Translations under genes and position numbers: made by a program | Part shown: positions 44,630 through 53,817 of the stretch, piece after piece | How positions within the stretch are numbered: the first letter of the stretch is position 1 | Layout: the number at the start of each line of letters is the position of its first letter | Source of the DNA: Flavobacterium hibisci | GTDB taxonomy: Bacteria > Bacteroidota > Bacteroidia > Flavobacteriales > Flavobacteriaceae | Direction: 5' to 3' | Length of the DNA stretch: 64,000 nt | NCBI RefSeq assembly: GCF_020026925.1 | Contig: NZ_JAIQDW010000006.1 | Location: 124,001 to 188,000, forward strand | Notes under the pieces: generated by a model | What the model was told of the DNA's origin: nothing | Seen by the model: the letters and a program-made list of their open reading frames with translations, nothing else | Database searches by the model: none

Positions 44630-46028
44630 ATTGAGACATGCTGCAGCACTGTTTTCTTTCTTGTTTTTATTCGGCTTTCCTAATTTATACAGCCAGGATT
44701 TTAATAAAGAAGAACTGAGTTACAGCGAGTTTTTAGGATATGTAAAAAAATATCATCCGCTGGTAAAGCAGGCCAATCTTGAGATTAGCACAGCTCAGGC
44801 TGCATTGATGCTGGCTCGTGGGGGATTCGATCCTAAAATCGAAGTCGATTACAATAAAAAAGAATTTAAAGGGACAGAGTATTATTCGCTATTAAACAGC
44901 AGTTTTAAAATTCCAACCTGGTACGGAATCGAAATCAAAGCCGGTTTTGACCAGACAGACGGACAATACTATAATCCGCAGAACCGTACTCCTGAAGCCG
45001 GTCTGACTTCTTTAGGAATCAATGTTGCCTTAGGACAGGGGATGTTCATCAACCAAAGAATGGCAGATGTACGCGAAGGAAAACTGCAGGTAAAACTGAG
45101 TGATGCGCAGCGAAAACTAAGGGCAATCGAGGTTTTATACAAAGCCAGCGAAGCCTATTTTGAATGGAGGAAAAGTTATAATGAAGCTGAGTTATATAAA
45201 CGATATCTTGGCTTTGCAAGCACGCGTTTTCAGGGTGTGAAAAAACTGATTGAACTTGGCGATGCGCCATCAATTGATAGTGTAGAAGCCGGAATTACTG
45301 TTAGAAACCGTGAATTAAACTTAGAAAACGGAAATTTAAAATTAGCGAAAGCAAAATTGTACCTGTCGAATTATTTATGGATCGAAAATGTACCTGTTGA
45401 ACTGGATGATAGTGTTAAACCGGAAGAAAATTTAATTAAAACGCTTGAAGAAACGCTGAGAACAGATGCCATGATGGTTGATGTTGAAACGCTGGATTCT
45501 CATCCAAAAATACAGGCTCTGGAAACCAAAATGTCAATTCTTGAAGTTGGAAGACAGTTAAAAGCGAATTCATTGCTTCCAAAATTAAATGTGGGCTATA
45601 ACTATATTTCTGAACCTTCCTACTTCAATTCTTTCAACGCCGATGATTATAAGTTCAATGTTGATTTTAGTATTCCGATTTTTTTGAGAAAGGAACGTGG
45701 AAGCCTGAAACTGGCAAAACTGAAAATTCAGGATTTAAAATATGATATAGATCAGCAGCGACTGGAACTTAAAAATAAAATTAAAGCACAGCAGACTGAA
45801 ATTGCTTCTTTGAAAAGGCAGAAAGGTGTAATTGATAATCTGGTAAAAGATTACATGACAATGCTGAATTCGGAAGAAAAACTGTTTTCCTTCGGTGAAA
45901 GTTCTATATTTCTGATTAATTCCAGAGAAAATAATCTGGTGAGTGCCAAACTATCACAAATTAGCATTGAAAATCAGTTTTACATTTCAAATGCCGAATT
46001 GTTTAAAATACTTGCAAATCCTGATTGA
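44610..46028 (+). CDS. TolC-family outer-membrane efflux protein
   Basis: The ATG at 44610 gives 472 residues and a signal sequence (HAAALFSFLFLFGFPNLYSQ). It lies within the end of the hlyD-like gene; a TTG-like upstream frame from 44562 is less likely. Two OEP repeats with long helices are seen: LSYSEFLGYVKKYHPLVKQANLEISTAQAAL-like in the first and HPKIQALETKMSILEVGRQLKANSLLPKLN-like in the second, with strand segments between. It forms the outer-membrane exit duct of the ABC/HlyD exporter. A terminator follows 20 bases after the stop. Confidence 0.92.
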   Translation: MTKTKNKLRHAAALFSFLFLFGFPNLYSQDFNKEELSYSEFLGYVKKYHPLVKQANLEISTAQAALMLARGGFDPKIEVDYNKKEFKGTEYYSLLNSSFKIPTWYGIEIKAGFDQTDGQYYNPQNRTPEAGLTSLGINVALGQGMFINQRMADVREGKLQVKLSDAQRKLRAIEVLYKASEAYFEWRKSYNEAELYKRYLGFASTRFQGVKKLIELGDAPSIDSVEAGITVRNRELNLENGNLKLAKAKLYLSNYLWIENVPVELDDSVKPEENLIKTLEETLRTDAMMVDVETLDSHPKIQALETKMSILEVGRQLKANSLLPKLNVGYNYISEPSYFNSFNADDYKFNVDFSIPIFLRKERGSLKLAKLKIQDLKYDIDQQRLELKNKIKAQQTEIASLKRQKGVIDNLVKDYMTMLNSEEKLFSFGESSIFLINSRENNLVSAKLSQISIENQFYISNAELFKILANPD

Positions 46029-46048
46029 TATTTTTTTTCTTTTCCATG

Positions 46049-46083
46049 CCACTTATTTATTCAGGTAAAATAAGTGGTTTTTT
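46049..46083. terminator. Terminator between TolC and the convergent small gene
   Basis: CCACTTATTT (46049-46058) pairs with AAATAAGTGG (46068-46077), followed by six T residues. Confidence 0.8.
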
Positions 46084-46096
46084 ATTTCATGACTAT

Positions 46097-46465
<369 letters not shown>

Positions 46466-46512
46466 TTATAAAAGAAATAGGCAAATATATTAAAAATAAC
46501 ATTTTGACTTCA

Positions 46513-47436
46513 TTATAGCCATTCTCCCGAAGCATTATAATCATTTGGCAAATAAGTAAGATACTGAACCATTCTAGGTGTTTTCCCTTTGTTTGCTGTT
46601 GCGCAATGTGGTAAAGCGTTGTTCCATATTATAAAATCGCCTGCATTGCCTGCAACAGGTTTTGGTCGTAATGTTTCGACAGCTTTTTCCCGCGGATTTT
46701 CATCAGGACCAAGATCATCCAGCCATTGATTTATTTGATTGTGGAAACCCGGAACACAATGAAATGCACCATCATCAGGTCCGCAATCAGTTAGATAAAG
46801 CAGTCCCTGAAGCCCGAATGTGAGTGGTTTTTTTAAACTGGTATCCCAATGAAGCGGGCTTCCTAAAAAAGTAAACTGATCGTTTTCAGGCGGATTAAAG
46901 CTTACTTTGTCAATTGTTTTATAAATGTTGTTTGTTTTGTAAAGCTGCTCATAGGCTTTTTTTATTATAGGAGAAAATCGGTTTTTATTTAGGGTTTCGT
47001 GGTCAGAAAAATTAAGCATCAGTCCTTTCTGATCCTTATGTCTCACATACCAGGTTTCTTTTTTATCAGGATCCATTTGTAGATATTCCCAGATAGCTGT
47101 TTGTGTAGCTTCGCAGTCTTCTTTTGAAATAGCATTTTTTACCACTACATAACCATTTTTATCCCAGAACTGAAGATCTTCTTCAGTAAGTACATTTTCT
47201 GTTAAATCTCCTATTTCAGTCGTAATGTCCTTTTTTCTTCCATTAACCCAGGATTTGAAATCTTCAAAATCAGGCTTTTGGTTGTATAAAAATTGTAAAG
47301 TATCCTCCATGCTTATACCCAGCTGAAATAAAGTTTTAATTTCATTGTTCCAGGTGTAGTTATCCTTTTTTTCAATAGAAAAATGATTAGGATTTACTGA
47401 GCGTTTCCATAAATTTTCAAGAATGGTCCAGTGCAT
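46513..47436 (-). CDS. Phytanoyl-CoA dioxygenase (PhyH)-family Fe(II)/2-oxoglutarate enzyme
   Basis: From the ATG at 47436 the product has 307 residues; a frame open to 47478 adds 14 residues. The iron-binding facial triad is visible as His196-x-Asp198 (SPLHWDTS) and His277 (NNALPHCAT). The 2-oxoglutarate-binding Arg288 (GKTPRMVQY) lies 11 residues later. The jelly-roll strands LTFGLQGLLYLTDCG and GAFHCVPGFH lie between them. It is a cytosolic hydroxylase or halogenase-like oxygenase; the PhyH family is wide and the substrate is not predictable. It is divergent from the PUL2 regulator gene, with a 229-base gap. Confidence 0.88.
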   Translation of the reverse strand: MHWTILENLWKRSVNPNHFSIEKKDNYTWNNEIKTLFQLGISMEDTLQFLYNQKPDFEDFKSWVNGRKKDITTEIGDLTENVLTEEDLQFWDKNGYVVVKNAISKEDCEATQTAIWEYLQMDPDKKETWYVRHKDQKGLMLNFSDHETLNKNRFSPIIKKAYEQLYKTNNIYKTIDKVSFNPPENDQFTFLGSPLHWDTSLKKPLTFGLQGLLYLTDCGPDDGAFHCVPGFHNQINQWLDDLGPDENPREKAVETLRPKPVAGNAGDFIIWNNALPHCATANKGKTPRMVQYLTYLPNDYNASGEWL

Positions 47437-47665
47437 ATGTGTTAGTTTTGAGGTTATTAAAAAATGAAATCCACTCAAAAATAATTATTTTGATTAAAAA
47501 TACCTGTTTTTAATTCGATGTAATACAAATGCAAATTTTTTTTGAGAAATTTTTTAATAAAATGATATATCTGAAATTGTAGTTTTTTCTCTTTTTTATT
47601 GTAATTTTTTAAATTATTGATAATTTTAGTGCTCATTATGCTTTTTAATTTAATATAAACTAATC

Positions 47666-50600
47666 TTGAAGAATTTTTTTATAACATTGGTTTTATTAAT
47701 GGGATTTTACGTACCAGTTTCTTCACAGGAAACTCAGGTAAAATTTCTTGATATTTCAGATGGTCTATCCAATAACTCGGTTGTGACCATATTTCAGGAT
47801 ACAGATGGCTATATGTGGTTTGGAACCTATGACGGACTAAACCGATATGACGGCTATAATTTTAAGGTATTCCGTAACCGGATCAATGACAAAAAGTCGC
47901 TGTTTTTTAATACGATTTATAACATTGAAGGAGATTCTAAAAATAATATTTGGATTGGCGGTGCAAATGGTGTCTGTGTTTACAATAAAACCAGTGCTGC
48001 GTTTCATCCTGTTAAACATATTTCACTAAATAAAAAGCCTGAAATTGTTAAAGATATAATTCATCAGGTAAAAACTATTTCTAAAAACAATGTTTTAGTT
48101 GCCTCGCAAAACTTAGGCTTACTTGTATTTGAAAACGGTTCTTTTGTCGGAAATAGTGTTCCGCTTCTGATGTCAGGAAACAGAAATGTACTTCATAATT
48201 ATGATGCGGTAGCTATTCAAAATGATACAAAAAACAATCGGTGCTGGGTATATGTCAGGAATGTTGGGCTTTGTGTATATAACAATGATTCAAAACGGCT
48301 AAAAGTTATTTTTCCGTTTGCTGTAGAAGTAAAAACACTGGAACTGGCTTTAGATGGAAACCTTTGGTTTGGAACAGATGAGGGTCTTTTTCTATTTAAC
48401 ACAAAATCAGGGTCTTTTTCTGAGAATTATTTCTCCGGCAGATGTACAGTTTCTGACATTCTTATCGATAAGAAAAAAGAAATGTGGGTGACTACAGATG
48501 GGAATGGTATTTATAAAGTTACAGGAAAAGAAAAAAAAGCAGTTTTGTACAGTTCTGTAAAAGAAAACAAACTCTTAAAAAGTAATTCTGTCTGGAGCAT
48601 TTACGAAGATAAAGCAGGAAATAAATGGATTGGCACTTTGCGTGGCGGAATCAGTATGCTCAGCAATTCGGCAGTGTATTTTAAAACAATCCGGTACAAT
48701 GCCAATGATCCTGCAGAGAATTTTATATTATCATTCTGCGAAGACGAAAAAAACAATTTATGGGTTGGAACAGACGGTGCAGGACTGAAATACTGGGACC
48801 GCAGGACAAATACCTATATTAATTATGGAAATAAGCTTTCGAGTAAATTTATAACAGGTATTGTAAGGGATAATAACAACGAAATCTGGCTTTCTACATG
48901 GGCGGGCGGTGTAAACAGGATTAATCCGAAAAATAACACAGTAACACAGTTTCCATGTTACAATCCTGTTACGAAACAAGTAGAAAAAAATATTTGGTTT
49001 GTTTATAAAGATTCAAAATCTAATATTTGGGCAAGTGCAACAAACGAAGGTTCGTTGTATCTTTTTGACCGTGCTAAAAGCAGTTTTGTGCTTTTTGATA
49101 AATCAATAAATAACCTGCAGTGCATGACAGAAACGTCAGACGGCAAGCTCTGGGCCGGAAATTATTCTGTGCTGTATTCTATCGAAAAAGAAACCAGGAA
49201 AATCAATAAAGTGACCATTGGCAATCCTGTTCGCTGTATTCATGAAGACAAAGATAAAAACCTCTGGCTTGGCACGCAGGAGGGAGGTTTGCTGCTGTTT
49301 GACCGAAAAACGAATACGTTTAAAAGGCTTACTACAGATGACGGACTTCCTTCTAATACTATTTTGAGACTGCTTGAAGATAAGGAAGGGAATCTCTGGA
49401 TGAGTACTTATAATGGTATTTGCAGGTTTGATAAGAAAAGAAAGACCTTTAGGAATTTCTCTGTAAATGACGGTCTTCAGAGTAATCAGTTTAGTTTTAA
49501 TGCCGGGATTAAATTGTCTACCGGCGAATTTCTGTTTGGAGGTATAAATGGTTTCAACAGTTTTTTTCCCGGAGATATTAAAAGTTTCAGTCAGGAAAAC
49601 CATCTGTTGCTAACAGACTTTTACGTAAATAATCAGCCTATTGAGGAAAGTAAAGCGGAGATTGACAGACACTCAGATAAAATAAAAGAAGTGAGTTTAG
49701 ATTATGACCAAACCACTTTGTCACTGGAATTTGTCGCTTTAGATTTTAACAATGCAGATAAGATTAATTATGCTTATTTGTTAGATGGCTGGGATCAGCA
49801 ATGGAATTATGTAGGACAGAACAGAAGAGCAAATTATTCCAGATTGCCTGAAGGAAGATATATTTTTAAAGTAAAAACGACGAATTTCAAAGGGGGCTGG
49901 AATAAAGAGGTCAGTTTGGTTTCTATCCAGGTTTTACCGCCATGGTACAGAACCTGGTGGGCTTATTCTTTGTATTTACTGGCTATTGTCGGAGGTCTTT
50001 TTGTGTATCTGGATTATCAGAAGAATAAAGAAAAATTAAAATACAAGGTTAAAATTGCAGAGCTTGAAAGCAAAAAAGAAAAAGAAATTGCCGAGAAACA
50101 GTCGTCGATGTTTACCTATATATCGCATGAATTCAGAACGCCGCTTTCGCTGATTATAAATCCATTGAAAAAAGCAGTTCAGAAAGAAAGTGTTCAAAAC
50201 GGTTCTTCCGGAAGTGATTTGGCGATTGCACACCGAAACGCCCGCCGGCTTTTGAGTCTGGTCGATCAGCTTTTGCTTTTTAGAAAAGCTGAAAATGATG
50301 CAGATTCCCTTCGTTTATCTCCTATAAATGTCAATAATCTTTGTAATGAAGTATATCAGTGTTTTGTAAATCAGGCAAAAGATAAAAATATTGAGTACAA
50401 TTTTACTATTCCGGATCATGAAGTTGTGATTATTGGGGATTATGAAAAAATTGAGATTTCATTGTTTAACCTGATGTCGAATGCTTTTAAATACACTTCA
50501 ATTGGTGGAAAAATTGATCTTAAATTATCAGAAACAGATGATGAAGTTCACCTTGAAATTACCGATAACGGGGACGGAATCGATAAAAAAGATATTGAGG

Positions 50601-51703
50601 TGATTTTCGAAAAGTTCAAACAAATCAATTCGAAAGTTTCAATTGGAACCGGTTTTGGAATCGGGCTTTATATTGTGAAATATTTTACAGACAAACATAA
50701 AGGAACCGTAAGCTGTACCAGTGAACCAGGTAAAGGAAGTACATTTAAACTGACCTTTCTAAAAGGTGACAGGCATTTCGAAAATGCAGAGATTACCAAT
50801 GATGTTCAGAAAAGAAGCCAGCTGTTTGATGAATTGATTATTGATGATTCCGGAGATAATACATCTGAAAATACACTTTCTGAAGCCGATTTGCAAAAAG
50901 TGATGCTTACAGAAAAACGAACTGTTTTAATTGTAGATGACAATACTGAAATCAGAAACTACTTAATCAAATTATTTGCTGAGAATTATATAGTGTATAG
51001 TGCTGAAAATGGTGAAGAAGGTTTAAAACTGACCAAAAAGCACATGCCGGATCTGGTTATTAGTGATATAACAATGGAAGAAATGGACGGCCTTGAGCTG
51101 TGCAGAAAAATAAAGGAAAGCAATGATTTGTCGCATATTCCGGTGATTCTGCTCACGGCTTCTAAAAACCCTGAAACACATTTGCAGGGAATAAACGATG
51201 GAGCTGATGACTACATTACAAAACCATTTGATGATGAAATACTTGTTGCCCGTGTTGAATCCTTATTGAAAAACCGAAGCAATCTGCGGACATATTTTTT
51301 AAACAGTATCACTTTAAAAGAGAATACTCAAAAAGTACCGGTTGAATACCAGGAAATTTTGAAAAAATGTATTGATATTGTCGAAGCCAACATTCATAAA
51401 AAAGATTTTACGATTAAAACCTTTGCACTTGAAATGGGTATGAGCCACAGAACGCTTTATACTAAAATCAAAATCATTTCCGGACAGACTTTAAATGCTT
51501 TTATCCGTTCGTTAAGAATCCGAAGAGCTGCCATGCTCATGCTTACCGAAGATATTAATATTGCACAGGCAAGTGCCGAAGTTGGTTTTGAAGATCCTAA
51601 ATACTTCAGGCAGCAATTTGTGAAGTTATTCGGAATGACGCCATCTGAATATATTAAGAAGTATAAAAGTTCTTTTAATTCTGATTTGAATATCATTAAA
51701 TAA
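47666..51703 (+). CDS. Hybrid two-component system regulator (HTCS) of PUL2
   Basis: The 1345-residue protein starts with TTG at 47666, which sets a signal peptide NFFITLVLLMGFYVPVSSQ. The order is: two seven-bladed propellers of two-component-regulator repeats (TDGYMWFGTYDGLNRYDG, KNNLWVGTDGAGLKYWD, EGNLWMSTYNGICRFD), a Y_Y_Y domain (~665-755), and a membrane helix (~760-782). Then come a histidine kinase with His821 in YISHEFRTPLSLI and an ATPase with NAFKYTSIGG and DNGDGIDKK, a receiver domain with Asp1134 in LVISDITME, and an AraC-type DNA-binding domain (~1240-1335, ending FRQQFVKLFGMTPSEYIKKY). It would sense an imported oligosaccharide in the periplasm and activate the downstream SusCD/GH30 genes. 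Confidence 0.96.
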   Translation: MKNFFITLVLLMGFYVPVSSQETQVKFLDISDGLSNNSVVTIFQDTDGYMWFGTYDGLNRYDGYNFKVFRNRINDKKSLFFNTIYNIEGDSKNNIWIGGANGVCVYNKTSAAFHPVKHISLNKKPEIVKDIIHQVKTISKNNVLVASQNLGLLVFENGSFVGNSVPLLMSGNRNVLHNYDAVAIQNDTKNNRCWVYVRNVGLCVYNNDSKRLKVIFPFAVEVKTLELALDGNLWFGTDEGLFLFNTKSGSFSENYFSGRCTVSDILIDKKKEMWVTTDGNGIYKVTGKEKKAVLYSSVKENKLLKSNSVWSIYEDKAGNKWIGTLRGGISMLSNSAVYFKTIRYNANDPAENFILSFCEDEKNNLWVGTDGAGLKYWDRRTNTYINYGNKLSSKFITGIVRDNNNEIWLSTWAGGVNRINPKNNTVTQFPCYNPVTKQVEKNIWFVYKDSKSNIWASATNEGSLYLFDRAKSSFVLFDKSINNLQCMTETSDGKLWAGNYSVLYSIEKETRKINKVTIGNPVRCIHEDKDKNLWLGTQEGGLLLFDRKTNTFKRLTTDDGLPSNTILRLLEDKEGNLWMSTYNGICRFDKKRKTFRNFSVNDGLQSNQFSFNAGIKLSTGEFLFGGINGFNSFFPGDIKSFSQENHLLLTDFYVNNQPIEESKAEIDRHSDKIKEVSLDYDQTTLSLEFVALDFNNADKINYAYLLDGWDQQWNYVGQNRRANYSRLPEGRYIFKVKTTNFKGGWNKEVSLVSIQVLPPWYRTWWAYSLYLLAIVGGLFVYLDYQKNKEKLKYKVKIAELESKKEKEIAEKQSSMFTYISHEFRTPLSLIINPLKKAVQKESVQNGSSGSDLAIAHRNARRLLSLVDQLLLFRKAENDADSLRLSPINVNNLCNEVYQCFVNQAKDKNIEYNFTIPDHEVVIIGDYEKIEISLFNLMSNAFKYTSIGGKIDLKLSETDDEVHLEITDNGDGIDKKDIEVIFEKFKQINSKVSIGTGFGIGLYIVKYFTDKHKGTVSCTSEPGKGSTFKLTFLKGDRHFENAEITNDVQKRSQLFDELIIDDSGDNTSENTLSEADLQKVMLTEKRTVLIVDDNTEIRNYLIKLFAENYIVYSAENGEEGLKLTKKHMPDLVISDITMEEMDGLELCRKIKESNDLSHIPVILLTASKNPETHLQGINDGADDYITKPFDDEILVARVESLLKNRSNLRTYFLNSITLKENTQKVPVEYQEILKKCIDIVEANIHKKDFTIKTFALEMGMSHRTLYTKIKIISGQTLNAFIRSLRIRRAAMLMLTEDINIAQASAEVGFEDPKYFRQQFVKLFGMTPSEYIKKYKSSFNSDLNIIK

Positions 51704-52376
51704 TTGCCTTTCTCATAAGGCTTACTTAATTTTAAAACAGTTCTCCATATCTACTACTGAAAGCAGGATTGGAATGTAACCTTCAAAATTCTTATCATGA
51801 ACCAACTAAAACGAGTAAATAGCTTTGATTTATAAGCAGCAAATCCAGTTTGTTAGAATATTCATAAAAGCACTTGGTAATTGTGTTATATGTAAAAAAA
51901 AGATTCTATTTTTTCGTACTTCTTAGTTTTTAGGTCTAAATAATCGCTTGTTGCGAATTTGACCTCCTTTTTTTTCCATTTTGCCCCTTATGAAAAGTGG
52001 GAATTACATATTTCTTTGCAGGTAATAGTAGCATTTTAAGTTGTGTTACCGTTTATGTTGTAAGTGTTAGTTTTTGAGATAAGTTTTTGATCTGTTTAAA
52101 GAATTGAGCGTTCTTTAAAATAATATGAAGAGAGTGGTTTTCTCGTATTTACTTATCTGCCCGCAGTAATATGCTGCGGGTTTTAATACAAAAGTTAGAT
52201 ACCTGTATTGGTCTTATAAATAATAATAACTGACTATTAACCAAACCAAAAATAAATATGAAATAATCCATCAGTAAGTTACACTCCTGTTTGCCCCAAA
52301 AAAAACAGAGATAAGAATAACCTACATCAACAATAATACCTTTAAGAATAAAAAAAACAACTAACCTAACCTTAAA
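51704..52376 (+). promoter_or_regulatory. 673-base control region of PUL2
   Basis: No coding signal is seen on either strand. TTTGACC (51958-51964) and TTTGCCC (51980-51986) form an imperfect direct repeat with a 22-base period, a possible AraC-type site for the HTCS. A run of AT-rich sequence with no exact TAnnTTTG box follows. A hairpin at 52160-52180 with a short T-run lies ~200 bases before the first gene, suggesting a long leader with possible attenuation. Confidence 0.4.
52160..52184 (+). terminator. Leader hairpin/attenuator-like terminator upstream of PUL2 genes
   Basis: CCCGCAG (52160-52166) pairs with CTGCGGG (52174-52180), 7-base loop, followed by TTTT. It could end HTCS-region transcripts or attenuate the PUL2 mRNA. 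Confidence 0.55.
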
Positions 52377-53783
52377 ATGAAAGAAATGAAAAAAAATGTA
52401 TTTTTATTTTTTCTTGCTTTTTTTGCCCTTCTGTTTACAGGATGTCAAAATAATGAAGCTGATTTTCCAAGTTCTGACGACCCTACGATAGTGGTTGCAA
52501 CAACAGAAATTTATGGTGCCCCAACCAGAAAATTTGAAATAAAGGCCGCTTTGGCAGATGACCTGGGACTAAAAAGTGTACAAATTCAAATACCTGAATT
52601 GTCACTTGATAAAGTTATTACGTTTGCAACAGAGCCTTTGCTTAAAACCTACGACTTAAGTTATTTTTTTGAGGTTCCTGCTGACAGAGGTACTTCTGAG
52701 ACTTTTAAAATCAAATTAACGATTACAGATGTTTCCGGTAATACTGTTAATAAGGAAATTGACCTGCGCCTGGACGGAGAATTTGCTGCTCCGGCAATAA
52801 GTATGATATCTCCAAAAGAAGGTGCCGTTATTTTATTATCGACAAGTAATATCATGCCGGTAAATTTTGTTGTGAATGATGATTCAGGTATCGATTACGT
52901 TCAGATTAAATGTGACGCTCTTCATATCGACGAAATAATTAAGTTAGAAGGTTCACCGCAAACTTATACATTCAGCAAAGAATATGTTTTACCTGTTACT
53001 GCAGCAAATTATGTATTGACAATTACCGCTTTAGATAAGTTTAAAATTCCTAATAGTGGAAGCTTAAACATCAATATTGTGGCTACTAATGAATATCCTG
53101 CTCTTTATCTTTGCGATCAGCCAAAAGGGACTAATCTTGTAAGTGATGCTGTTGGTGTTCCGATGTATTTCCACGAGAAAAGCGGACAGGATTTTGAATT
53201 TAAATATTATGCCGACAAAGACAATAAAGAAATTTATTTCTTAGGACAGGAATCTGACTTTGGTCCACACTGTTTTGGATTGGATGGCTCAGGAAACATT
53301 ATTGATGATGTTGCTTCAGCACCAATTATTTTACCTACAAAAGGATATTATGTAATAAAAGTAAATCCAAACACATTAAAATATACTGCAACTAAATATA
53401 CACCAACAAGTAAGGTATGGGCTGATATTGCCAACGGATTATGGCATGATGTTGAGGCGCAAAGAAGACCTTTCGTTAGTGTTTGCGGAGGCGGAATTCA
53501 GGGTGCAACCTGGGATACGTGGGATGCCTGGGTTCAGAAAGGGCTACACTTAGCAAATAATCCAAACAATCCATACCAGTTAGTAGGAGAATATACATTG
53601 ACAGGAACTATGGAAGCTACTTTTACAGGTCAATGGTGGAACCCTTCATGGAGACTTATCAAAAATGGTATTGCAACAATGTCACCGGGTGAAAACGGTA
53701 ATGCAAAATATCCTGCAGCTCCGGGTGTTTATAAAGTAGTTCTGGATACTGAATTAGAAAGAGCCTTTATAACAAAAAAATAA
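52377..53783 (+). CDS. Surface glycan-binding lipoprotein (SusE/F-like) of PUL2
   Basis: The 468-residue protein starts MKEMKKNVFLFFLAFFALLFTGC with the lipid Cys near 23, followed by an acidic stretch (EADFPSSDD) typical of surface-exposed Bacteroidota lipoproteins. Two Ig-like domains follow (VVATTEIYGAP..., ISPKEGAVILL...). The C-terminal half has two SusE/SusF-like repeats (LYLCDQPKGTNL, FGLDGSGNIIDD, GEYTLTGTMEATFTGQWWNPSWRLI, VYKVVLDTELERAFITKK). It probably helps hold the target polysaccharide for SusC/D and the surface GH30. It is the first structural gene of PUL2; susC starts 34 bases later. Confidence 0.82.
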   Translation: MKEMKKNVFLFFLAFFALLFTGCQNNEADFPSSDDPTIVVATTEIYGAPTRKFEIKAALADDLGLKSVQIQIPELSLDKVITFATEPLLKTYDLSYFFEVPADRGTSETFKIKLTITDVSGNTVNKEIDLRLDGEFAAPAISMISPKEGAVILLSTSNIMPVNFVVNDDSGIDYVQIKCDALHIDEIIKLEGSPQTYTFSKEYVLPVTAANYVLTITALDKFKIPNSGSLNINIVATNEYPALYLCDQPKGTNLVSDAVGVPMYFHEKSGQDFEFKYYADKDNKEIYFLGQESDFGPHCFGLDGSGNIIDDVASAPIILPTKGYYVIKVNPNTLKYTATKYTPTSKVWADIANGLWHDVEAQRRPFVSVCGGGIQGATWDTWDAWVQKGLHLANNPNNPYQLVGEYTLTGTMEATFTGQWWNPSWRLIKNGIATMSPGENGNAKYPAAPGVYKVVLDTELERAFITKK

Positions 53784-53817
53784 TTTGTTATCTCATTAAT
53801 AAATAAAATAGCTAAAT

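Noticed and set aside
49136..49603. 155-codon antisense frame within the HTCS gene
   Set aside because: The plus strand here encodes conserved propeller repeats; the antisense product has no recognisable domain or start context.
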